Shown here piece after piece: positions 34,893-47,400 of a stretch of 64,000 nucleotides of DNA. This DNA is from a virus. Location: positions 32,474-96,473 of the IMG/VR virus record IMGVR_UViG_3300010883_007299, one strand, 5' to 3'. The stretch's first letter is position 1. Each line of letters begins with the position of its first letter. The notes under the pieces were generated by a model. It did no database searches, was not told the origin of the DNA, and saw only the letters and a program-made list of their open reading frames with translations. Position numbers and translations under genes: made by a program.

Positions 34893-35120
34893 TTAATGTA
34901 GGTCTACCCATGCACCATTAGCGTATCCTTGGAATTTATTATCTGTAGAATTATAAACTATCCAACCATTACTTGGTGACAAGGCATCTCTTTCTGATGT
35001 AGTATATGATCCAGCAGCTATAGCTCCCGATAACTTTGTTACCGTTACTATACCATCTGCAATAGAATCATTTGTCGGGTCTCGGTCAGCCGGGCCCGTT
35101 CCTAAATAACCTGCAGGCAT
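34893..35120 (-). CDS. Small fibre-type virion protein
   Basis: A 75-residue protein (MPAGYLGTGPADRDPTNDSI...). The ending GWIVYNSTDNKFQGYANGAW is the 'YNSTDNK..GY..G.W' module found at the ends of many phage fibres, where it packs as a trimeric beta structure. It starts one base after the stop of the next gene upstream. Likely a short decoration or adaptor protein. Confidence 0.7.
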   Translation of the reverse strand: MPAGYLGTGPADRDPTNDSIADGIVTVTKLSGAIAAGSYTTSERDALSPSNGWIVYNSTDNKFQGYANGAWVDLH

Positions 35121-35446
35121 TAATTAACGTCCTCTAATAGTGAACATATTGCATCAGCTGAACTAGCAACACTAGCAGCGACTGTGAGTACTTCATTTTC
35201 TTCCAAAACTACTTTCTGTCCCGACACTGCTTTTAGTGTACCACCGAAAGGTACTGGTGCAGCCTTAACTAGAAAAATACTATCTAACTTTACGGTCACC
35301 GTAATATCACTAGAAGCATGAGTGTTAGCAATATCAAGTTCCAAAAGAACAGTAGTTTTACTTGCTGGTGTTGTATACAGTGTTGTATACGTTCCAGAAT
35401 CTACTGCAATATTTTGTGCAGTTGCGTTTTTAAATTCATTTGCCAT
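35120..35446 (-). CDS. Small virion protein, paralogue of the 20876-21214 product
   Basis: A 108-residue protein with MANEFKNATAQNIAVDSGTY at its start and TVTVKLDSIFLVKAAPVPFG in the middle. It resembles the 112-residue protein near the giant fibre, so the phage keeps two related copies 14 kb apart. Each lies among fibre-type genes. It is probably a beta-sandwich virion component. The stop overlaps the next ATG by one base. Confidence 0.7.
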   Translation of the reverse strand: MANEFKNATAQNIAVDSGTYTTLYTTPASKTTVLLELDIANTHASSDITVTVKLDSIFLVKAAPVPFGGTLKAVSGQKVVLEENEVLTVAASVASSADAICSLLEDVN

Positions 35447-35458
35447 AATTTTTACCTT

Positions 35459-35653
35459 TTATCCTAACGCTACAGCCAAAGCTATAGACATCTTTCTAGT
35501 AACTTTAGAATTAACACTCTCTACCAAATCGGTAGGAGTACCATTAAATTCTATATTTAAATTTGTTATGTCTCCAATATCTACAGCTGTCGAGTTGTAA
35601 GCATCTCTCCAAGTAGCAAAAGTATCTGTGTCGTTTACGTTTCTGTCTGCCAT
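35459..35653 (-). CDS. Small virion protein, tandem paralogue
   Basis: A 64-residue protein (MADRNVNDTDTFATWRDAYN...). It aligns with the next gene (MTDRNATLANTVEDWRQTYN...), both containing DIGDITNLNIEF or DVGEISNLNILF, then TPTDLVE and an asparagine-lysine segment. Tandem duplication is evident. Such short proteins occur near fibre and DUF4815 genes in marine T4-like phages. Function unknown. Confidence 0.7.
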   Translation of the reverse strand: MADRNVNDTDTFATWRDAYNSTAVDIGDITNLNIEFNGTPTDLVESVNSKVTRKMSIALAVALG

Positions 35654-35657
35654 AATT

Positions 35658-35864
35658 CTACTCTACATCGTTTGTCATAACAAAGATCCACTTTAACAGT
35701 TCGCCTTTGTCAATTTTGTTATTAGCTGCTTCTACTAAATCTGTAGGAGTTTCATCAAACAAAATATTTAAATTTGATATTTCTCCTACATCTTGAGAAG
35801 AAAGATTATATGTTTGTCTCCAATCTTCTACAGTATTGGCCAACGTTGCGTTTCTATCTGTCAT
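35658..35864 (-). CDS. Small virion protein, tandem paralogue
   Basis: A 68-residue paralogue of the 64-residue gene at 35459. The shared core is DRNA..., WRQTYNLSSQDVGEISNLNI and TPTDLVEAANNKI. The C-terminus (LLKWIFVMTNDVE) differs. The start overlaps the upstream gene by 11 bases, which fits translational coupling. Function unknown. Confidence 0.7.
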   Translation of the reverse strand: MTDRNATLANTVEDWRQTYNLSSQDVGEISNLNILFDETPTDLVEAANNKIDKGELLKWIFVMTNDVE

Positions 35865-36072
35865 CTACTAACGTCCTTAACATAGTTTTAATTTCTGATA
35901 TTTCTTCTTTAATGGTATTTATGTCATTAGTATTATTTCTTAATTCTTCCTTAGCTATCTGTCGAGCTTTATTAGAACTCACAGCAGCCTGATGAGAATT
36001 AGCATCTATATTAATAATAGCTCTAGAATTCGGGTCTCTTACAATATCCGTTCTTCCTTCTACTACGTCCAT
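35854..36072 (-). CDS. Small neck- or baseplate-associated protein
   Basis: A 72-residue protein. It starts [20 protein letters not shown] with an INIDAN segment, then a helical C-terminus (DINTIKEEISEIKTMLRTLV) that looks like a short coiled coil. I have seen this type of start in short T4-like marine phage structural proteins, but I cannot name a T4 counterpart. The ATG overlaps the stop of the giant DUF4815 gene by one base (TAATG). Confidence 0.7.
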   Translation of the reverse strand: MDVVEGRTDIVRDPNSRAIINIDANSHQAAVSSNKARQIAKEELRNNTNDINTIKEEISEIKTMLRTLVDDR

Positions 36073-39000
36073 TATGTCGCCAACGCTATTGCTCTAAAAT
36101 CTTTAAGAACAGGAGGCAAAGCACTATTAGTTCCTTGCATTACTATTTTAACAGCAAAAGATGTAAATTCATCTAAAGATTCTCCCAAACCATTTTCCTT
36201 CTTACCATCAAAATAAGTATACTCCTTAAAGTCACTTCTATTTTTTGAAACAGGTACTGCCTTATCTGGAGAACCATCAGTATTAAAATATGTCCAACCC
36301 ATATCTTCAAACGGAACAGAAGCATCAGCCCGTTGTATTTTATATAGTACCTTAATAGTAGATTCTGACATATTAATAGCATCAAAATATACTTTAAGAG
36401 CAGTAGCACCATTAGCTAATGAAATTTTCTTTGTAACATAAATAGCAACATTATTATCTCCCTGAGCTTCTGTAACATCTTTAAAATTACTTAAAGCTCC
36501 TATATCCGCTTTCGTATCTATCTTATTTAATCTTGAGCTTACACAAATAACTCCCATTCTTTGAGTATCTATAACAGGACTTAAATGATCTTGTGTTGAA
36601 TTTAATGTCATTGTATTTCTATAAGACTTATTACCAGACAATTCATTTGTTTCGTTAATTTGTGAAGCTATAAGTTTTGGATAATCCCAATAGTAATCAG
36701 CGTTTAGAGGAATGTCTATAGCATTGGATGTTGACAACCTAGAGTAAGCATTTTGTGTTGTAGAACTAACACTTCTAGCACTTGTAACTTGAACAGCAGA
36801 TGTTACCTTTGTATTAGGCAACTCCATAGTTTGTATAATAGGATGCATAACATCAGCAATAACGTTTTTCGTTATTTTAACATTATCACCACCAGCAGCC
36901 ACCGTTGCTGTTGCACCTGCTGAAGTTATTATAGTAAAAGAATCCACTTCTATATCAGAAAGAGCCGTGTGAGTTTTATTAATATCTATTAACGGAATAC
37001 CAGCAAACAAATAAAGTGCTACAATACTATCATTATCATGTGTATCTGCGGTAGTATTAGTACCATCACCATTAACTGTACCTCTTGTTAAACCTGTCAA
37101 TTCTGTTGTACCATTCTTACCAGTATAAGTAATAAGTTCATTATCAATCCTTACTGTACCTGTTGTCGGGAAATTACTTACATCATCACAAGTAGCAGTA
37201 ACATCTCCAGTCGATAAAGAACCATTTAATGCTGTATTGCCAATATCAGATTTAACCCCAGCAATTATAACGTTACTATCAACATCTGTATTTCCATGGT
37301 TCAAGAAATTAATCTTAACCTTTTGTATTGCTGTAGGTACAGTAATACTTACAGTTGGATCCGATGTGTAGCCTGCACCTCCAGTATCTACTGTTATAGC
37401 AGTCACAACTCCGCCAACAATTGTTGCAGTAGCTGTTGCATCTGTAGTAGCACCACCCCCAGTTATTGTTACTGTAGGAGCTGAAGTATATTCTGTACCA
37501 CCACCAACCACTGTTATGGCTGTAACCACACCACCACCCTGTGCAGCAGTAGCTGTTGCTGTAACACCTTCTAACGACTCTATTGGATTGTTAGGTAGAG
37601 TTGGAATTAATCCATTACCATCATCAACATCTTCTGTCATTTCTACATTATGAACTACAACAGTAGCGTTTTTGGTAATATCGAATTTAGCTCGTCTTAA
37701 TGTGAATTTTAAATCTTCATATTGTGATGCAGTCCATGTAGAAGCGTTCTGTGACTTGAACAATGAACCCAGTGTTGGTTGTGTAGAAATAGCTCTTGAA
37801 CCACCAATATCCAATTCTCCCAATCTAGATATCCATACTTTATAATTTGGAGAGTGTGAAGCAACTACAAGAGCATACTCCTGTCCTTCTTGTAAATAAA
37901 CAAGTCCATTAAAACTAAATTTTGTAGCAGTTGTTCCATCTGTAGGATTCACACCTACCTCAGAAGATTCTAAAGATGTTTTGGAGAATGGCAAAATTTC
38001 CTGTGAAGGATATCCATTCTTAACTGTTCTAACTTCCATCCATACAGGTAAGGTATCATCTTTATGTGAAAAGTATAAATCACAACTGCTCAGGAAAATA
38101 CCACCAGTCTTTTCACACATAATTGTTTGTGCTAATGGATCAAACCAAGCACCAACATTTTCTCCTCCACCAGATTGTCTTTGAACAGTTCTAGCTTCTT
38201 GTACAGCTGCAGTACCTATCTGTCCATTTCTAGTAGCAAGAATAAGTTCCTGTTTAGTCTGTTTATGACCTATGGCCAAGTAAGTAGTTTCTGCTGAAGT
38301 ATTAACAAATCCTCCAATCTGACTATTAGTATCACTATCAGTTAATCGAAACATTCTACGGCCAACTCGGAATCTTTTTGTATCGGTATTGGGTACTTTA
38401 AAACGTCCTTCCAATCTTCCTAATTCATCTGTAACCATTGCTGTTCCATAAGTCTGATTACTTACCGGAGTTGCACCTGCTAACCAGTTTTGTGGCTCAT
38501 CATATTGATTACCTGTATTTCTTGTTACACCAGTAAATGTTGTAGCAGTTTTACCAGTATATGTCATCTGTTCCTGTTGTACAAAGCCTATACCAAAAGG
38601 ATTGATCTCTGTAGTATCTCCAATTCCTATAGTACCTGTATTTGGAAAACCTGTTGTAGATGTAACACTAACTGTTGTATCTGTTTTAGCTAAATTACCC
38701 GTCAGTATTGTATTAACAGCATTTATGCCTCTTGGTTTAACATCTATATTAACATCCACTTTATCAAAGAAAGCATAAACCCGTGTACTGGGTTTTAAAT
38801 TGGTAACACTAAAGTTTACATCTCTTGCTCGCATCCAAGGAACAATTTCAATATTAGTTACACGATCTCCAGCAGAAATATTATCAATACGTTCTACTAA
38901 TCGTGTTTCTGTTCCTGTTCTTGCCTGTCCCACCGTAGTAGAAAAGGTAGCATCCCAGGTTATATCCCTAATAAGGTTTCTTGCACCTCCACTACCATTT

Positions 39001-42000
39001 GCATTTGTTTCTCGTCTACTACCTCCACCTCCTGACTGTACAGTGGCACCTGTCCACGTATCATTCCAGGAATTCCAAATAGTACCTAAAGCACCAGCTT
39101 CTCTAGCTTCTCGTAACAACTGTTCGTAGTTACCTTCAACATTAATCGTTAGTGATGGAATTCTATCATCTGCCATCCACACATCTGTTTCTGGTTCTAG
39201 TCTTAAATGTCCAACCCATTCAATAACACTATATGGGTTAACACTCTCAACTCTACTTGCATAAATTTGTTCTGTCTGTACTATTTCAGAATAAGGAAGA
39301 GTAATTAAATCTCCTGTTTTTATATAGTGGTCACTTGTTCTAGCTGTATCTGTGGTATTTTCTTCAATAAGGTCCACAAACTGTTGTACACCTACAGGAC
39401 GTAAGTGACCTTTACCTGGATCAACAGAAACGGAATAATCTTCATGCATAATATTCCCTACATTATGACCATAAAAATTATCAACTATAAATCCAGACTT
39501 AAATCTATTAAGTCCATCAGCATCCAAAATCATATAAGAATCTGTTTCTCTTTCTAACAGACCAAGTGTTGTTGAATATTCTAGTTTGGCAATTCTCCTT
39601 TCAAGTTTGCCAATGTCTTTCATTGTATAACCTTTATTATTAATATACTCAACGTGTATGTCTGTAGGATCATATGTATATGGTAAAATTTCCAATCTAG
39701 CAATTAACATATTGAGATTATCTATTGATGGAAATGGAGGAGTTTCTCCAGGTATTCCTGATTGTAATGAAAAATTTCCATTTCTATCAAGTAATAACAA
39801 ATCTCTACGGCCGAGATAGAAGTCATAATCCAATGTTATGTTTCCATCTGGTTCTACCATGTTACCATTTACTGATCCAGCATCTTCAAAATTCTTCATT
39901 ATGAAAGCAAAAGGACTAGATGTAAGTGATCCAGCTTGTGGTTGATCTTTTACTCTTGGTCTAAAATCTAATGCATCTCTTAATTCATATTGACCAACAG
40001 GAGCTCTAGATTCTGGGTCTACTTTAGAAGCAACATATCTAGGAATATTTCCATAGTCTACTTGACCTGTATAAGAGTCAACAGAAAAATAATCACCTGT
40101 ACCATGTGTAAAATAATCAAACACCGCTAGTAATTGTCCGGCCGGCGTTTGTGCATTTGGTTTTCTAACTAGTCTACCAATATCATAATAGGAATCTCGT
40201 TGGCCTGTGTCTAACAAAAAACTAGTAAGTATATTTCTATCACCAACAGTGGTCTCTGTCACTTTAGCTGTATATGCTGTAGTGCCACCAGTAATTATAT
40301 CTAGTGTAGTAAATGTTCCAGAAATACCAACATACTTCATCACTCCAGCAACAAGAGAAATAATACGACCTATAGCATCACTATTGCTACCTGTAATAAG
40401 TTCTCCTGCAATTAATACTCCAGTAGCATCTGTAATCGTTAATGTTGGAGTTACTGGTGTTGTACCAATAGCTGTTGATTCATATACAGCGTGTAACTTG
40501 TGAACGTCTGCATATGATAGTGAAAGTTCTTTATCACCAACTCTTTCTCCATAAATATCTGGATATGCAGCAGCAATAACTTTTTCTGTCATCTTCTGTG
40601 CGGCTTTAGTTCTATGGGTAGCTTGTGAAGCATTTATAGTGGCCATCAATTCCACATCTGTATTTGGACCCATAACAGTCGCATCAGCAATTTCTAAAGT
40701 AATTGTTCCAGAACCTGTAGCTGTCGATGAAATATCTACAACATCTCCTTGGAGTGCTGAACCACTTGGTGAAGAATCAACCACAGTTAATGTGAAATTT
40801 CTTCCCAAAGAAGGAGATGCCCACGATTCTCCTGCAGCCAAAGTAAATGTAGCTACACCAGCAGCTGTTGATGTTGTTCTAAATTGTTTTCTGTAAGAAT
40901 AATTTGTATCTGTATTAAGACCAATATCCAATAATGTCTTAACATCGGTTTTGGGCATTTTATAAACTAGTACAGTTTCTTCTTCTTCAGCAATTTTTCC
41001 TCTCAACCTTTTCATTGATGAAGAAGTAAGAGCATTACTTAAAGCTGAATCTATTTCAATTCCAGTATTACCTGTTTTAGTAACAACTCGTCTTTCCTCT
41101 TGAGCAGCAGCTACACCACTTGGGAAAGCAACAATATCACCAACAACCAAATCACCACTAAACTCTGTATTATTACCAGTAATAGTTGTACCACTTCCAG
41201 AATAAGTAACTTGGCCACCTAATGTTCCAATTTGATCCATATTAACATCAGCAGTATAATCTAAACCTGTAGATGTATCCATAAAGAGCGACCTTACATC
41301 TTTAGAGAAACTTTTGCTTGATGTGGATACTATTGTGCCTATAGCATTATCTGATGTGACACTACTAGTAAAATTTTCGCCAGGTAAAAAATCACCTGTT
41401 ACTTGCATAAGTTGAAATTCTGTTGCGCCCGAAATAGCAGCAACAACCACACCCGTAGCACCACTACTTGAACCTGTTACTACTGCATGAGCTGATAGTG
41501 TTGAATTAGTAGAAACTGTAACAGTATGGAACATAGTAAGATCAAAAAGATAATGATAAAATACTGCTGCAGTAGCACCAGTATGTGTTCCTATAGTTCC
41601 AGTATTATATTCAAAAGCTCTTGATCTAGCATAACCAGTCCAAGCACCAGAAGGTGTTCCTCTAGTTACTGTTCGTTGGTCATATAATTTTACTTCCTTA
41701 AATGGGTCTAAAATAGAACCATCTTCTGTAAGGTCTGGTTGATTAAAAACATTTTGTACTTTTACATAGTTACCCATATTAAAAGGTATAGAATCATTTT
41801 GAACATTTTGTGTTGTTCTAGATTTATCCATCTCCACAATGGTGGGTGCTTGAATGTCTATTTCATATCCATCCACATAAGCTTTACCCGATCCAACAAC
41901 CAAAGCAATTTTAGATTCTAATCCGCCTTGTGTAGTTGTGTAAATGCCTCTATTAGTTCCATCATTAAAATGTTCTCTAGATTCAATATCAAAATGATTT

Positions 42001-42932
42001 ACTATATAATTTCCAGACTCGTCATTAGTTCGTCTAGCAATCATATCAGCAACTATACTATACTCTGTATACTTAAGCCGTTTTACAATTTTACCTTCTT
42101 CTACTCTAGCCAATTCTACAAAATTAGAATCAGCTGTATCCGTTAAAGCTTTCTTCGTAAGAGTAAGACTTATCTGAAATCTATGGGCTCCTTTAGCCGC
42201 ATAGTTAGTTGTGCCTTGTGCATTGTCAACAAGTTCAGAATCTGCTTCAGGTGTAACTAATGTTTCGGCTATCTCCCAACCAACACGAAAACTAACATTA
42301 GTAGAATACTTGTCCAGTATAACAGTCTGCAAAGTATTCTTTACCATAAAACCACGAATAAAATATATACCTTCTAATACTGTAACAGCACTACCTGTAA
42401 AGGTTGCACTGGTAGCTTCTAATTGTGCAGATGCAGTTCCAGAAGTGTGAGAAGAAATAACTTTATTAGCAGTGATATATTCACCATCAGAAAAAGTTAT
42501 TTGTGAATTATCAACTGTGCTCGAACCCAAATACTTTACAAACAACGTATCTGGTTCATCTGTGGTAGAATCTGCTTTTGAATAGTTTATAACCTGTGCG
42601 GTAATTCCAGATGTTGCACCTGTAATAATAGAACCCACATATTGGTCAATATAATCACTAACTGTTCCTGCACCAATTCCTGTAGATGACGCTTGCAACC
42701 TAACAGCAAAATACTTATCATCATAACCAACACTGCCTGGTATAACAATAGTGCCTTCTTTAAAGACATGGTTACCAAATTGTTCTATTTGGTTTTGTAG
42801 AATTGTTTGTAGTTGTGTTAATTCTCTTGCCTGTACAGCAAATCCTGGACGAAATAAAATACGATAAAAATTATCAGTATCTGCAAAATCGTCCCAATAA
42901 GGAGTTACATTAAAATCAGTTTTGGCTGGCAT
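36072..42932 (-). CDS. Giant DUF4815-domain virion protein
   Basis: A 2286-residue protein. The N-terminal 300 residues ([40 protein letters not shown]) match the DUF4815 family, a large structural protein of T4-like marine phages encoded after the gp8-like wedge gene. Residues of about 600-900 and 1750-1900 have strand-turn repeats of the style SGTGTITL and [18 protein letters not shown]. The tail resembles a beta-rich receptor or fibre portion. It is the largest gene in the window. No late box precedes it, so it is probably transcribed from the gp8 region. Function as a baseplate or fibre network protein is inferred. Confidence 0.85.
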   Translation of the reverse strand: MPAKTDFNVTPYWDDFADTDNFYRILFRPGFAVQARELTQLQTILQNQIEQFGNHVFKEGTIVIPGSVGYDDKYFAVRLQASSTGIGAGTVSDYIDQYVGSIITGATSGITAQVINYSKADSTTDEPDTLFVKYLGSSTVDNSQITFSDGEYITANKVISSHTSGTASAQLEATSATFTGSAVTVLEGIYFIRGFMVKNTLQTVILDKYSTNVSFRVGWEIAETLVTPEADSELVDNAQGTTNYAAKGAHRFQISLTLTKKALTDTADSNFVELARVEEGKIVKRLKYTEYSIVADMIARRTNDESGNYIVNHFDIESREHFNDGTNRGIYTTTQGGLESKIALVVGSGKAYVDGYEIDIQAPTIVEMDKSRTTQNVQNDSIPFNMGNYVKVQNVFNQPDLTEDGSILDPFKEVKLYDQRTVTRGTPSGAWTGYARSRAFEYNTGTIGTHTGATAAVFYHYLFDLTMFHTVTVSTNSTLSAHAVVTGSSSGATGVVVAAISGATEFQLMQVTGDFLPGENFTSSVTSDNAIGTIVSTSSKSFSKDVRSLFMDTSTGLDYTADVNMDQIGTLGGQVTYSGSGTTITGNNTEFSGDLVVGDIVAFPSGVAAAQEERRVVTKTGNTGIEIDSALSNALTSSSMKRLRGKIAEEEETVLVYKMPKTDVKTLLDIGLNTDTNYSYRKQFRTTSTAAGVATFTLAAGESWASPSLGRNFTLTVVDSSPSGSALQGDVVDISSTATGSGTITLEIADATVMGPNTDVELMATINASQATHRTKAAQKMTEKVIAAAYPDIYGERVGDKELSLSYADVHKLHAVYESTAIGTTPVTPTLTITDATGVLIAGELITGSNSDAIGRIISLVAGVMKYVGISGTFTTLDIITGGTTAYTAKVTETTVGDRNILTSFLLDTGQRDSYYDIGRLVRKPNAQTPAGQLLAVFDYFTHGTGDYFSVDSYTGQVDYGNIPRYVASKVDPESRAPVGQYELRDALDFRPRVKDQPQAGSLTSSPFAFIMKNFEDAGSVNGNMVEPDGNITLDYDFYLGRRDLLLLDRNGNFSLQSGIPGETPPFPSIDNLNMLIARLEILPYTYDPTDIHVEYINNKGYTMKDIGKLERRIAKLEYSTTLGLLERETDSYMILDADGLNRFKSGFIVDNFYGHNVGNIMHEDYSVSVDPGKGHLRPVGVQQFVDLIEENTTDTARTSDHYIKTGDLITLPYSEIVQTEQIYASRVESVNPYSVIEWVGHLRLEPETDVWMADDRIPSLTINVEGNYEQLLREAREAGALGTIWNSWNDTWTGATVQSGGGGSRRETNANGSGGARNLIRDITWDATFSTTVGQARTGTETRLVERIDNISAGDRVTNIEIVPWMRARDVNFSVTNLKPSTRVYAFFDKVDVNIDVKPRGINAVNTILTGNLAKTDTTVSVTSTTGFPNTGTIGIGDTTEINPFGIGFVQQEQMTYTGKTATTFTGVTRNTGNQYDEPQNWLAGATPVSNQTYGTAMVTDELGRLEGRFKVPNTDTKRFRVGRRMFRLTDSDTNSQIGGFVNTSAETTYLAIGHKQTKQELILATRNGQIGTAAVQEARTVQRQSGGGENVGAWFDPLAQTIMCEKTGGIFLSSCDLYFSHKDDTLPVWMEVRTVKNGYPSQEILPFSKTSLESSEVGVNPTDGTTATKFSFNGLVYLQEGQEYALVVASHSPNYKVWISRLGELDIGGSRAISTQPTLGSLFKSQNASTWTASQYEDLKFTLRRAKFDITKNATVVVHNVEMTEDVDDGNGLIPTLPNNPIESLEGVTATATAAQGGGVVTAITVVGGGTEYTSAPTVTITGGGATTDATATATIVGGVVTAITVDTGGAGYTSDPTVSITVPTAIQKVKINFLNHGNTDVDSNVIIAGVKSDIGNTALNGSLSTGDVTATCDDVSNFPTTGTVRIDNELITYTGKNGTTELTGLTRGTVNGDGTNTTADTHDNDSIVALYLFAGIPLIDINKTHTALSDIEVDSFTIITSAGATATVAAGGDNVKITKNVIADVMHPIIQTMELPNTKVTSAVQVTSARSVSSTTQNAYSRLSTSNAIDIPLNADYYWDYPKLIASQINETNELSGNKSYRNTMTLNSTQDHLSPVIDTQRMGVICVSSRLNKIDTKADIGALSNFKDVTEAQGDNNVAIYVTKKISLANGATALKVYFDAINMSESTIKVLYKIQRADASVPFEDMGWTYFNTDGSPDKAVPVSKNRSDFKEYTYFDGKKENGLGESLDEFTSFAVKIVMQGTNSALPPVLKDFRAIALAT

Positions 42933-42942
42933 ATTTTATACT

Positions 42943-44355
42943 CTAAAATTCTATGATTAACTTTATGTTTTCTGTTTGGTCTGCAGCCCTAGTAATGGGT
43001 GCTCTATTTTCAACATATATTACATCACCAGAATAAAAATCAATTTCTGGAGATGCGAGAGTATCTATATCTCCCGTAGCAGAACTTGTTGATGTAATAC
43101 TTTCATTTGTTTGGAACTCTACTAGATTACCAAAACCAACACCAATGGTTGTTGATACTCCAGTCCACTGTGTTTGTGCATACTTTAAAACTCTACTTGT
43201 TGAATCCCAATGTACAACAACTCCTCTAGCGCCTGATGTTCCTCCAGCAATTACTTCGTCTATAACAAATGATCCAGGTGTTGGTGAAGTTTTTAATGTC
43301 ATACTTTTTAAACCACTTAAAGTATCAGATGTAGAAACAGTCACACTTCCATAGTTATAAGGATTTCTTACTAAACCAATTCGTCTAAAATCCTGGTCTA
43401 CAATAAAGTCTCCAGAACCAGCGGTACCTGCAATTGATGTATTTGTAATTACAAAGAATCCACCCAATTCTTTAGTTGCATCAGAACCATGACCTCCTTT
43501 TGGAGAAATCATTGGAACTATAACTGCACTTGTTGATGGTGACCCAACACCACTAATTTCATCTATAGATAAATCTGCAAAAGTATATCCTGAACCAGCA
43601 TCAACTGGTACTATTGATGTAACAGAGTTACCACTTACTGTAACATTAAATGTTGCATTTGTTGTTCCATCACCTTTAACTATCTGAGAAGTATAAGTGC
43701 CGTTGTTATAACCCGCACCACCATTAGCAATAATATAGTGTCTGATTTCTCCCTGTACAGCAACAGCTGATACTGTGCTATCTGTATGTACTGGCATAAA
43801 GTCTGTTGTTAGAAAATCTGTAATTTCTGTAGTGGTTAATGTATACATATATTTCCACACATAACCATCCGCAGTAGATAGTTCAGCAGTACCTGTGCCG
43901 GAAGGTTCTTGTGTAGATGCAGTACCACCATCGTTCCACAAACATTTATAAACGTTATTTTCAGAATTTAAAACCCACATCCTTGAAGTGGCTGCAAATG
44001 GATCTATACTACCATTAACTGTTCTTATTACTGCAGCGTTAACCGTTTCGCCATAATCTCCTCTGTACATATCATATACAGTACCCGTTACCCAATTATG
44101 TCGAGTAATCGCAAAAGATATGGCACTAGCTGTTATGCGTTTTGCGGCAAACATATCCCTAAAATACATACGTTCATCATTAACGTTGTCTAAAGGGGTT
44201 GGAGGAGAAGCATCTGTTCCACCTCCTGTTGATGCTGAATAGGGTTGGTGCCTACCCACAAAAAGGTAATATTTTGTAGAAGCAGTTTCACTAAATGATT
44301 CGTGGAACTGTTCAGCATTATTAAGTCTAAAGTTATTTGTAATTATAGCTGCCAT
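42943..44355 (-). CDS. gp8: Baseplate wedge protein gp8-like
   Basis: A 470-residue protein. The first 180 residues match marine T4-like gp8 (YYLFVGRHQPYS..., DMFAAKRITASAISFAITRH, VYKCLWNDGG, ADGYVWKYMYTL). T4 gp8 has 334 residues; this one is longer, with an extra beta-rich C-terminal part. In T4, gp8 dimers join the wedge between gp7 and gp10. The gene has a TATAAATA box 31 bases upstream of its ATG and an AGGAAAA ribosome binding site. Order gp6-gp7-gp8 is as in T4. Confidence 0.85.
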   Translation of the reverse strand: MAAIITNNFRLNNAEQFHESFSETASTKYYLFVGRHQPYSASTGGGTDASPPTPLDNVNDERMYFRDMFAAKRITASAISFAITRHNWVTGTVYDMYRGDYGETVNAAVIRTVNGSIDPFAATSRMWVLNSENNVYKCLWNDGGTASTQEPSGTGTAELSTADGYVWKYMYTLTTTEITDFLTTDFMPVHTDSTVSAVAVQGEIRHYIIANGGAGYNNGTYTSQIVKGDGTTNATFNVTVSGNSVTSIVPVDAGSGYTFADLSIDEISGVGSPSTSAVIVPMISPKGGHGSDATKELGGFFVITNTSIAGTAGSGDFIVDQDFRRIGLVRNPYNYGSVTVSTSDTLSGLKSMTLKTSPTPGSFVIDEVIAGGTSGARGVVVHWDSTSRVLKYAQTQWTGVSTTIGVGFGNLVEFQTNESITSTSSATGDIDTLASPEIDFYSGDVIYVENRAPITRAADQTENIKLIIEF

Positions 44356-44385
44356 AGCATTTTTTCCTGATTATAGTATCTCTAT

Positions 44386-44393
44386 TATTTATA
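44386..44393 (-). promoter_or_regulatory. Late promoter TATAAATA of the gp8-like gene
   Basis: TATAAATA reads on the minus strand at 44393-44386, close to the stop of the gp7-like gene at 44401 and 31 bases before the gp8-like ATG. Confidence 0.65.
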
Positions 44394-44400
44394 AGACTTA

Positions 44401-47400
44401 TTAGGACTTATAAATCATTACTTCGCTTGGAGGACTAATATTATTTTTGTATTCTGGATGATTGATAAGATTATCCAAAGTTATATCTTGTCCATATTGG
44501 TCTTTCACCCAATCTTTAATTCTATACCCAGTAGTAGTATCTTGTTTAGGCACCCACTGTACAACATATACGCTATCTCCTGATGAATGAGGAGCCGCAG
44601 TCGAACTCATTGCACCTCTAGTTCCTGCTCCACTACAATCCAACACACCACCAACAGCACTAATATAATCTAGATATTCGTTACCTATCAGCACTGTACC
44701 CACACTTGGGAAACCAGTAGTATTACTAATTATAAAAGTTTCTACACTAGCATTAATATTACTTGGTAATGTTGCCAAAGGCATTAAGAATCTATACACT
44801 GGGTGTCCTCTAAATGTAAAAGATTCTGCATGGGATGTTTCTTGACTTGGTGCAAATTTGTAAGCATCTCCACTTCCATAATTAGGACTGAAGCCATAGA
44901 AAAGTCCGTTATCAGTAGTTCTCTGAGTGTGTATCCTAATATACATCTCATGTCTTAACGTGACATCTCTCTCACCTTCCAATCCATATACATTCATTAC
45001 TGTGGCCGTTGTTCCACTAGGCACACCTGTTATTGTATCAGCCGTGGTGAAGATTCCAGTATCCGGCCTATACGTTATAGTCCTTTGTCCAGAATCGTCT
45101 ACCAGGTCTGTTACAATCTGTCCTGTAGCGCCTGAAGAACTACCTGTGATAATATCTACTTCACCAAATATTCCTGTACCAGAGACCTCTAGTCTAGTAG
45201 CATAGTAAGGTTCGCCTGAAGGTTCATTTGCGGGCAACATTGGATTTGGGTTAAGTGGAATTTGGTCCGTAGTGCCCAAACGTCTACCAATAATATTAGC
45301 AAAGACAACTTTATACAATGCACCCAAAGCAACAACAGCAGTTTCCGAAATACTAGCAATTTTAGCAGTAGATTTAATTTTACTGGCAATATCTACTTGT
45401 CCAAATACAGCCCAACCGGCTGGGTGTACTGTAGATAACAAGTCATCTCTCCACTGAACAATAGATTGTGAAGCTTTTACAACATATGAAAAGTCTTGCC
45501 AATAGTAACTGTCTTGAATCTTTTTACTGGCTTCACTTATAAAACCTTTATCTGAAATATAACGACCAGATTTCTTAACTAGTGTTCCTGTAGATCCTGG
45601 TAGGTTAGTTCTTTTAAAGGAATGTACTGTAGCTGTTTTTCCAGAAGAATCTCCTTCTATTGTTTCCCCCACATCAAATGATCTAGCACCCAACCAGCTA
45701 ACTTTAAAAACACCTATATCATTATTTTGAGAAAGAATTTTAGCAGTAGAACCTGAAGTTAATCCTCTTAGTGTTTCTTCAAAAGTAAAAATTCCAGAAA
45801 CATCAGTACACAATATATTAGTATTAGCTTGAAATAATATATCATCATTGGTATAATGTGAACCGTGCATAACCATTTGTATGCCAGCAATATTACCGAC
45901 ATTTGTACCTATAGCTTTAACTAATCCAGAACCACTTGGTAGTGATAGTGTCGGTAATGATGTATAACCAAATCCCTGGGAAGTTACTCTAATATCTGTA
46001 ATATCTCCTGTACCTGTTCCAATTTCTTGAACCATAGCATCACCGGTATAACTATCACCTCTTAAAGTTTCATCTTCCAATATAAATCTATCTGTACTGG
46101 ACATTCCCAAATCATCTTCATAGGCCATGTATATGTTTTCTGTATCTATTATTACTTTAACAGTATATCCATTAACAGAACCTCTTACAGTTTCTCCAAT
46201 AGCAAAAGAAGAAACTCCAGTTTTATTATATTGTACTACTTTAACATCTAATTGATTTCTAACAACATCACCTGTAGCTCCAGAATCAAGACCCGTTATC
46301 GTTTCTCCTATATCAAATGTTCCTGTTGGAATTTCATAAGAAAATTCAGACGTTTCAGAAAGAAATTCTCCAACTTCATTTTCTAAAGAGGATCTAAAAT
46401 TGCCAGTAAGACTATCATCCTCTGCACCAAATCCCCCATTAACAATTGATACTCTAGCAGCAAGGTTAATACCATTTGTATTTGTGTTATTAACAGTTAT
46501 AAGTTCACCACCTACATATCCAGAACCTCCATTATCAACAACAACATCTTTTATAGTTCCTGTTGAAAGTTCACTAATTCTAGCTGTACCAAAATCACCA
46601 GTGTTAGAAGTTATTGTAACCTTATCTTCTATATCATAATATTCACTTGTCTGAAAATCAGGATGATTTAAACCAGCATCTTTTGCAATTGGAACAACTT
46701 TAGCTTCTATTTCTGTTGTTTGGTCAATATTACTTAAACCTCTAATTGTTCTACCAGGCAAAAATGTTCCTTCAACGCTTTCACTATTTAAAACTAATTC
46801 TGTAACAAATTCTCCGCCAAAATTATATTTAAATAGTGTATCAACAACAGCATTAGTACCGTCTGCTGAAGCTTGTGTTATTACCTGTCCTACAAGTTGT
46901 GAGAAATCAGCTAAACCTGTTACAGTATCCTCTAACACAATATTAGTGCCATCTTCAAATTCTAAAAGCTCTTCTATAGCAAGATAAGAATTTTCACCAA
47001 CCAACAAATCATTTTTTTGTATTACTGTTACTATAGTATCTTCAGACCAAACACCATCAGAAACCCTATATAGATTTTTTGTTGGGTACTCAATTTCAAC
47101 TTCTTCTCCCAAAAGAATTCTAAAGAATAGTTTATGACCCAATTTAGTACCTTTGGCTCTATAAAGGTCTTTAATATGTTTCAAAAGTGTTTTATGATCC
47201 AAACCCGTAATTAATTTTTTGGGTATGCTTCTCATAAAAGAATCTTTAAATTGTATAAAGAAAGAATCTATAGTTTCATCAACATCACTATACTCTAAAA
47301 GGTCTTGTACATTTTGTACCGGGTTAGCTGTATAGTTTGTTATAAACCCAGTTGCACCAGAACTCTGGCCTACAATTTGTTCTCCCAAAACAAATTTATT

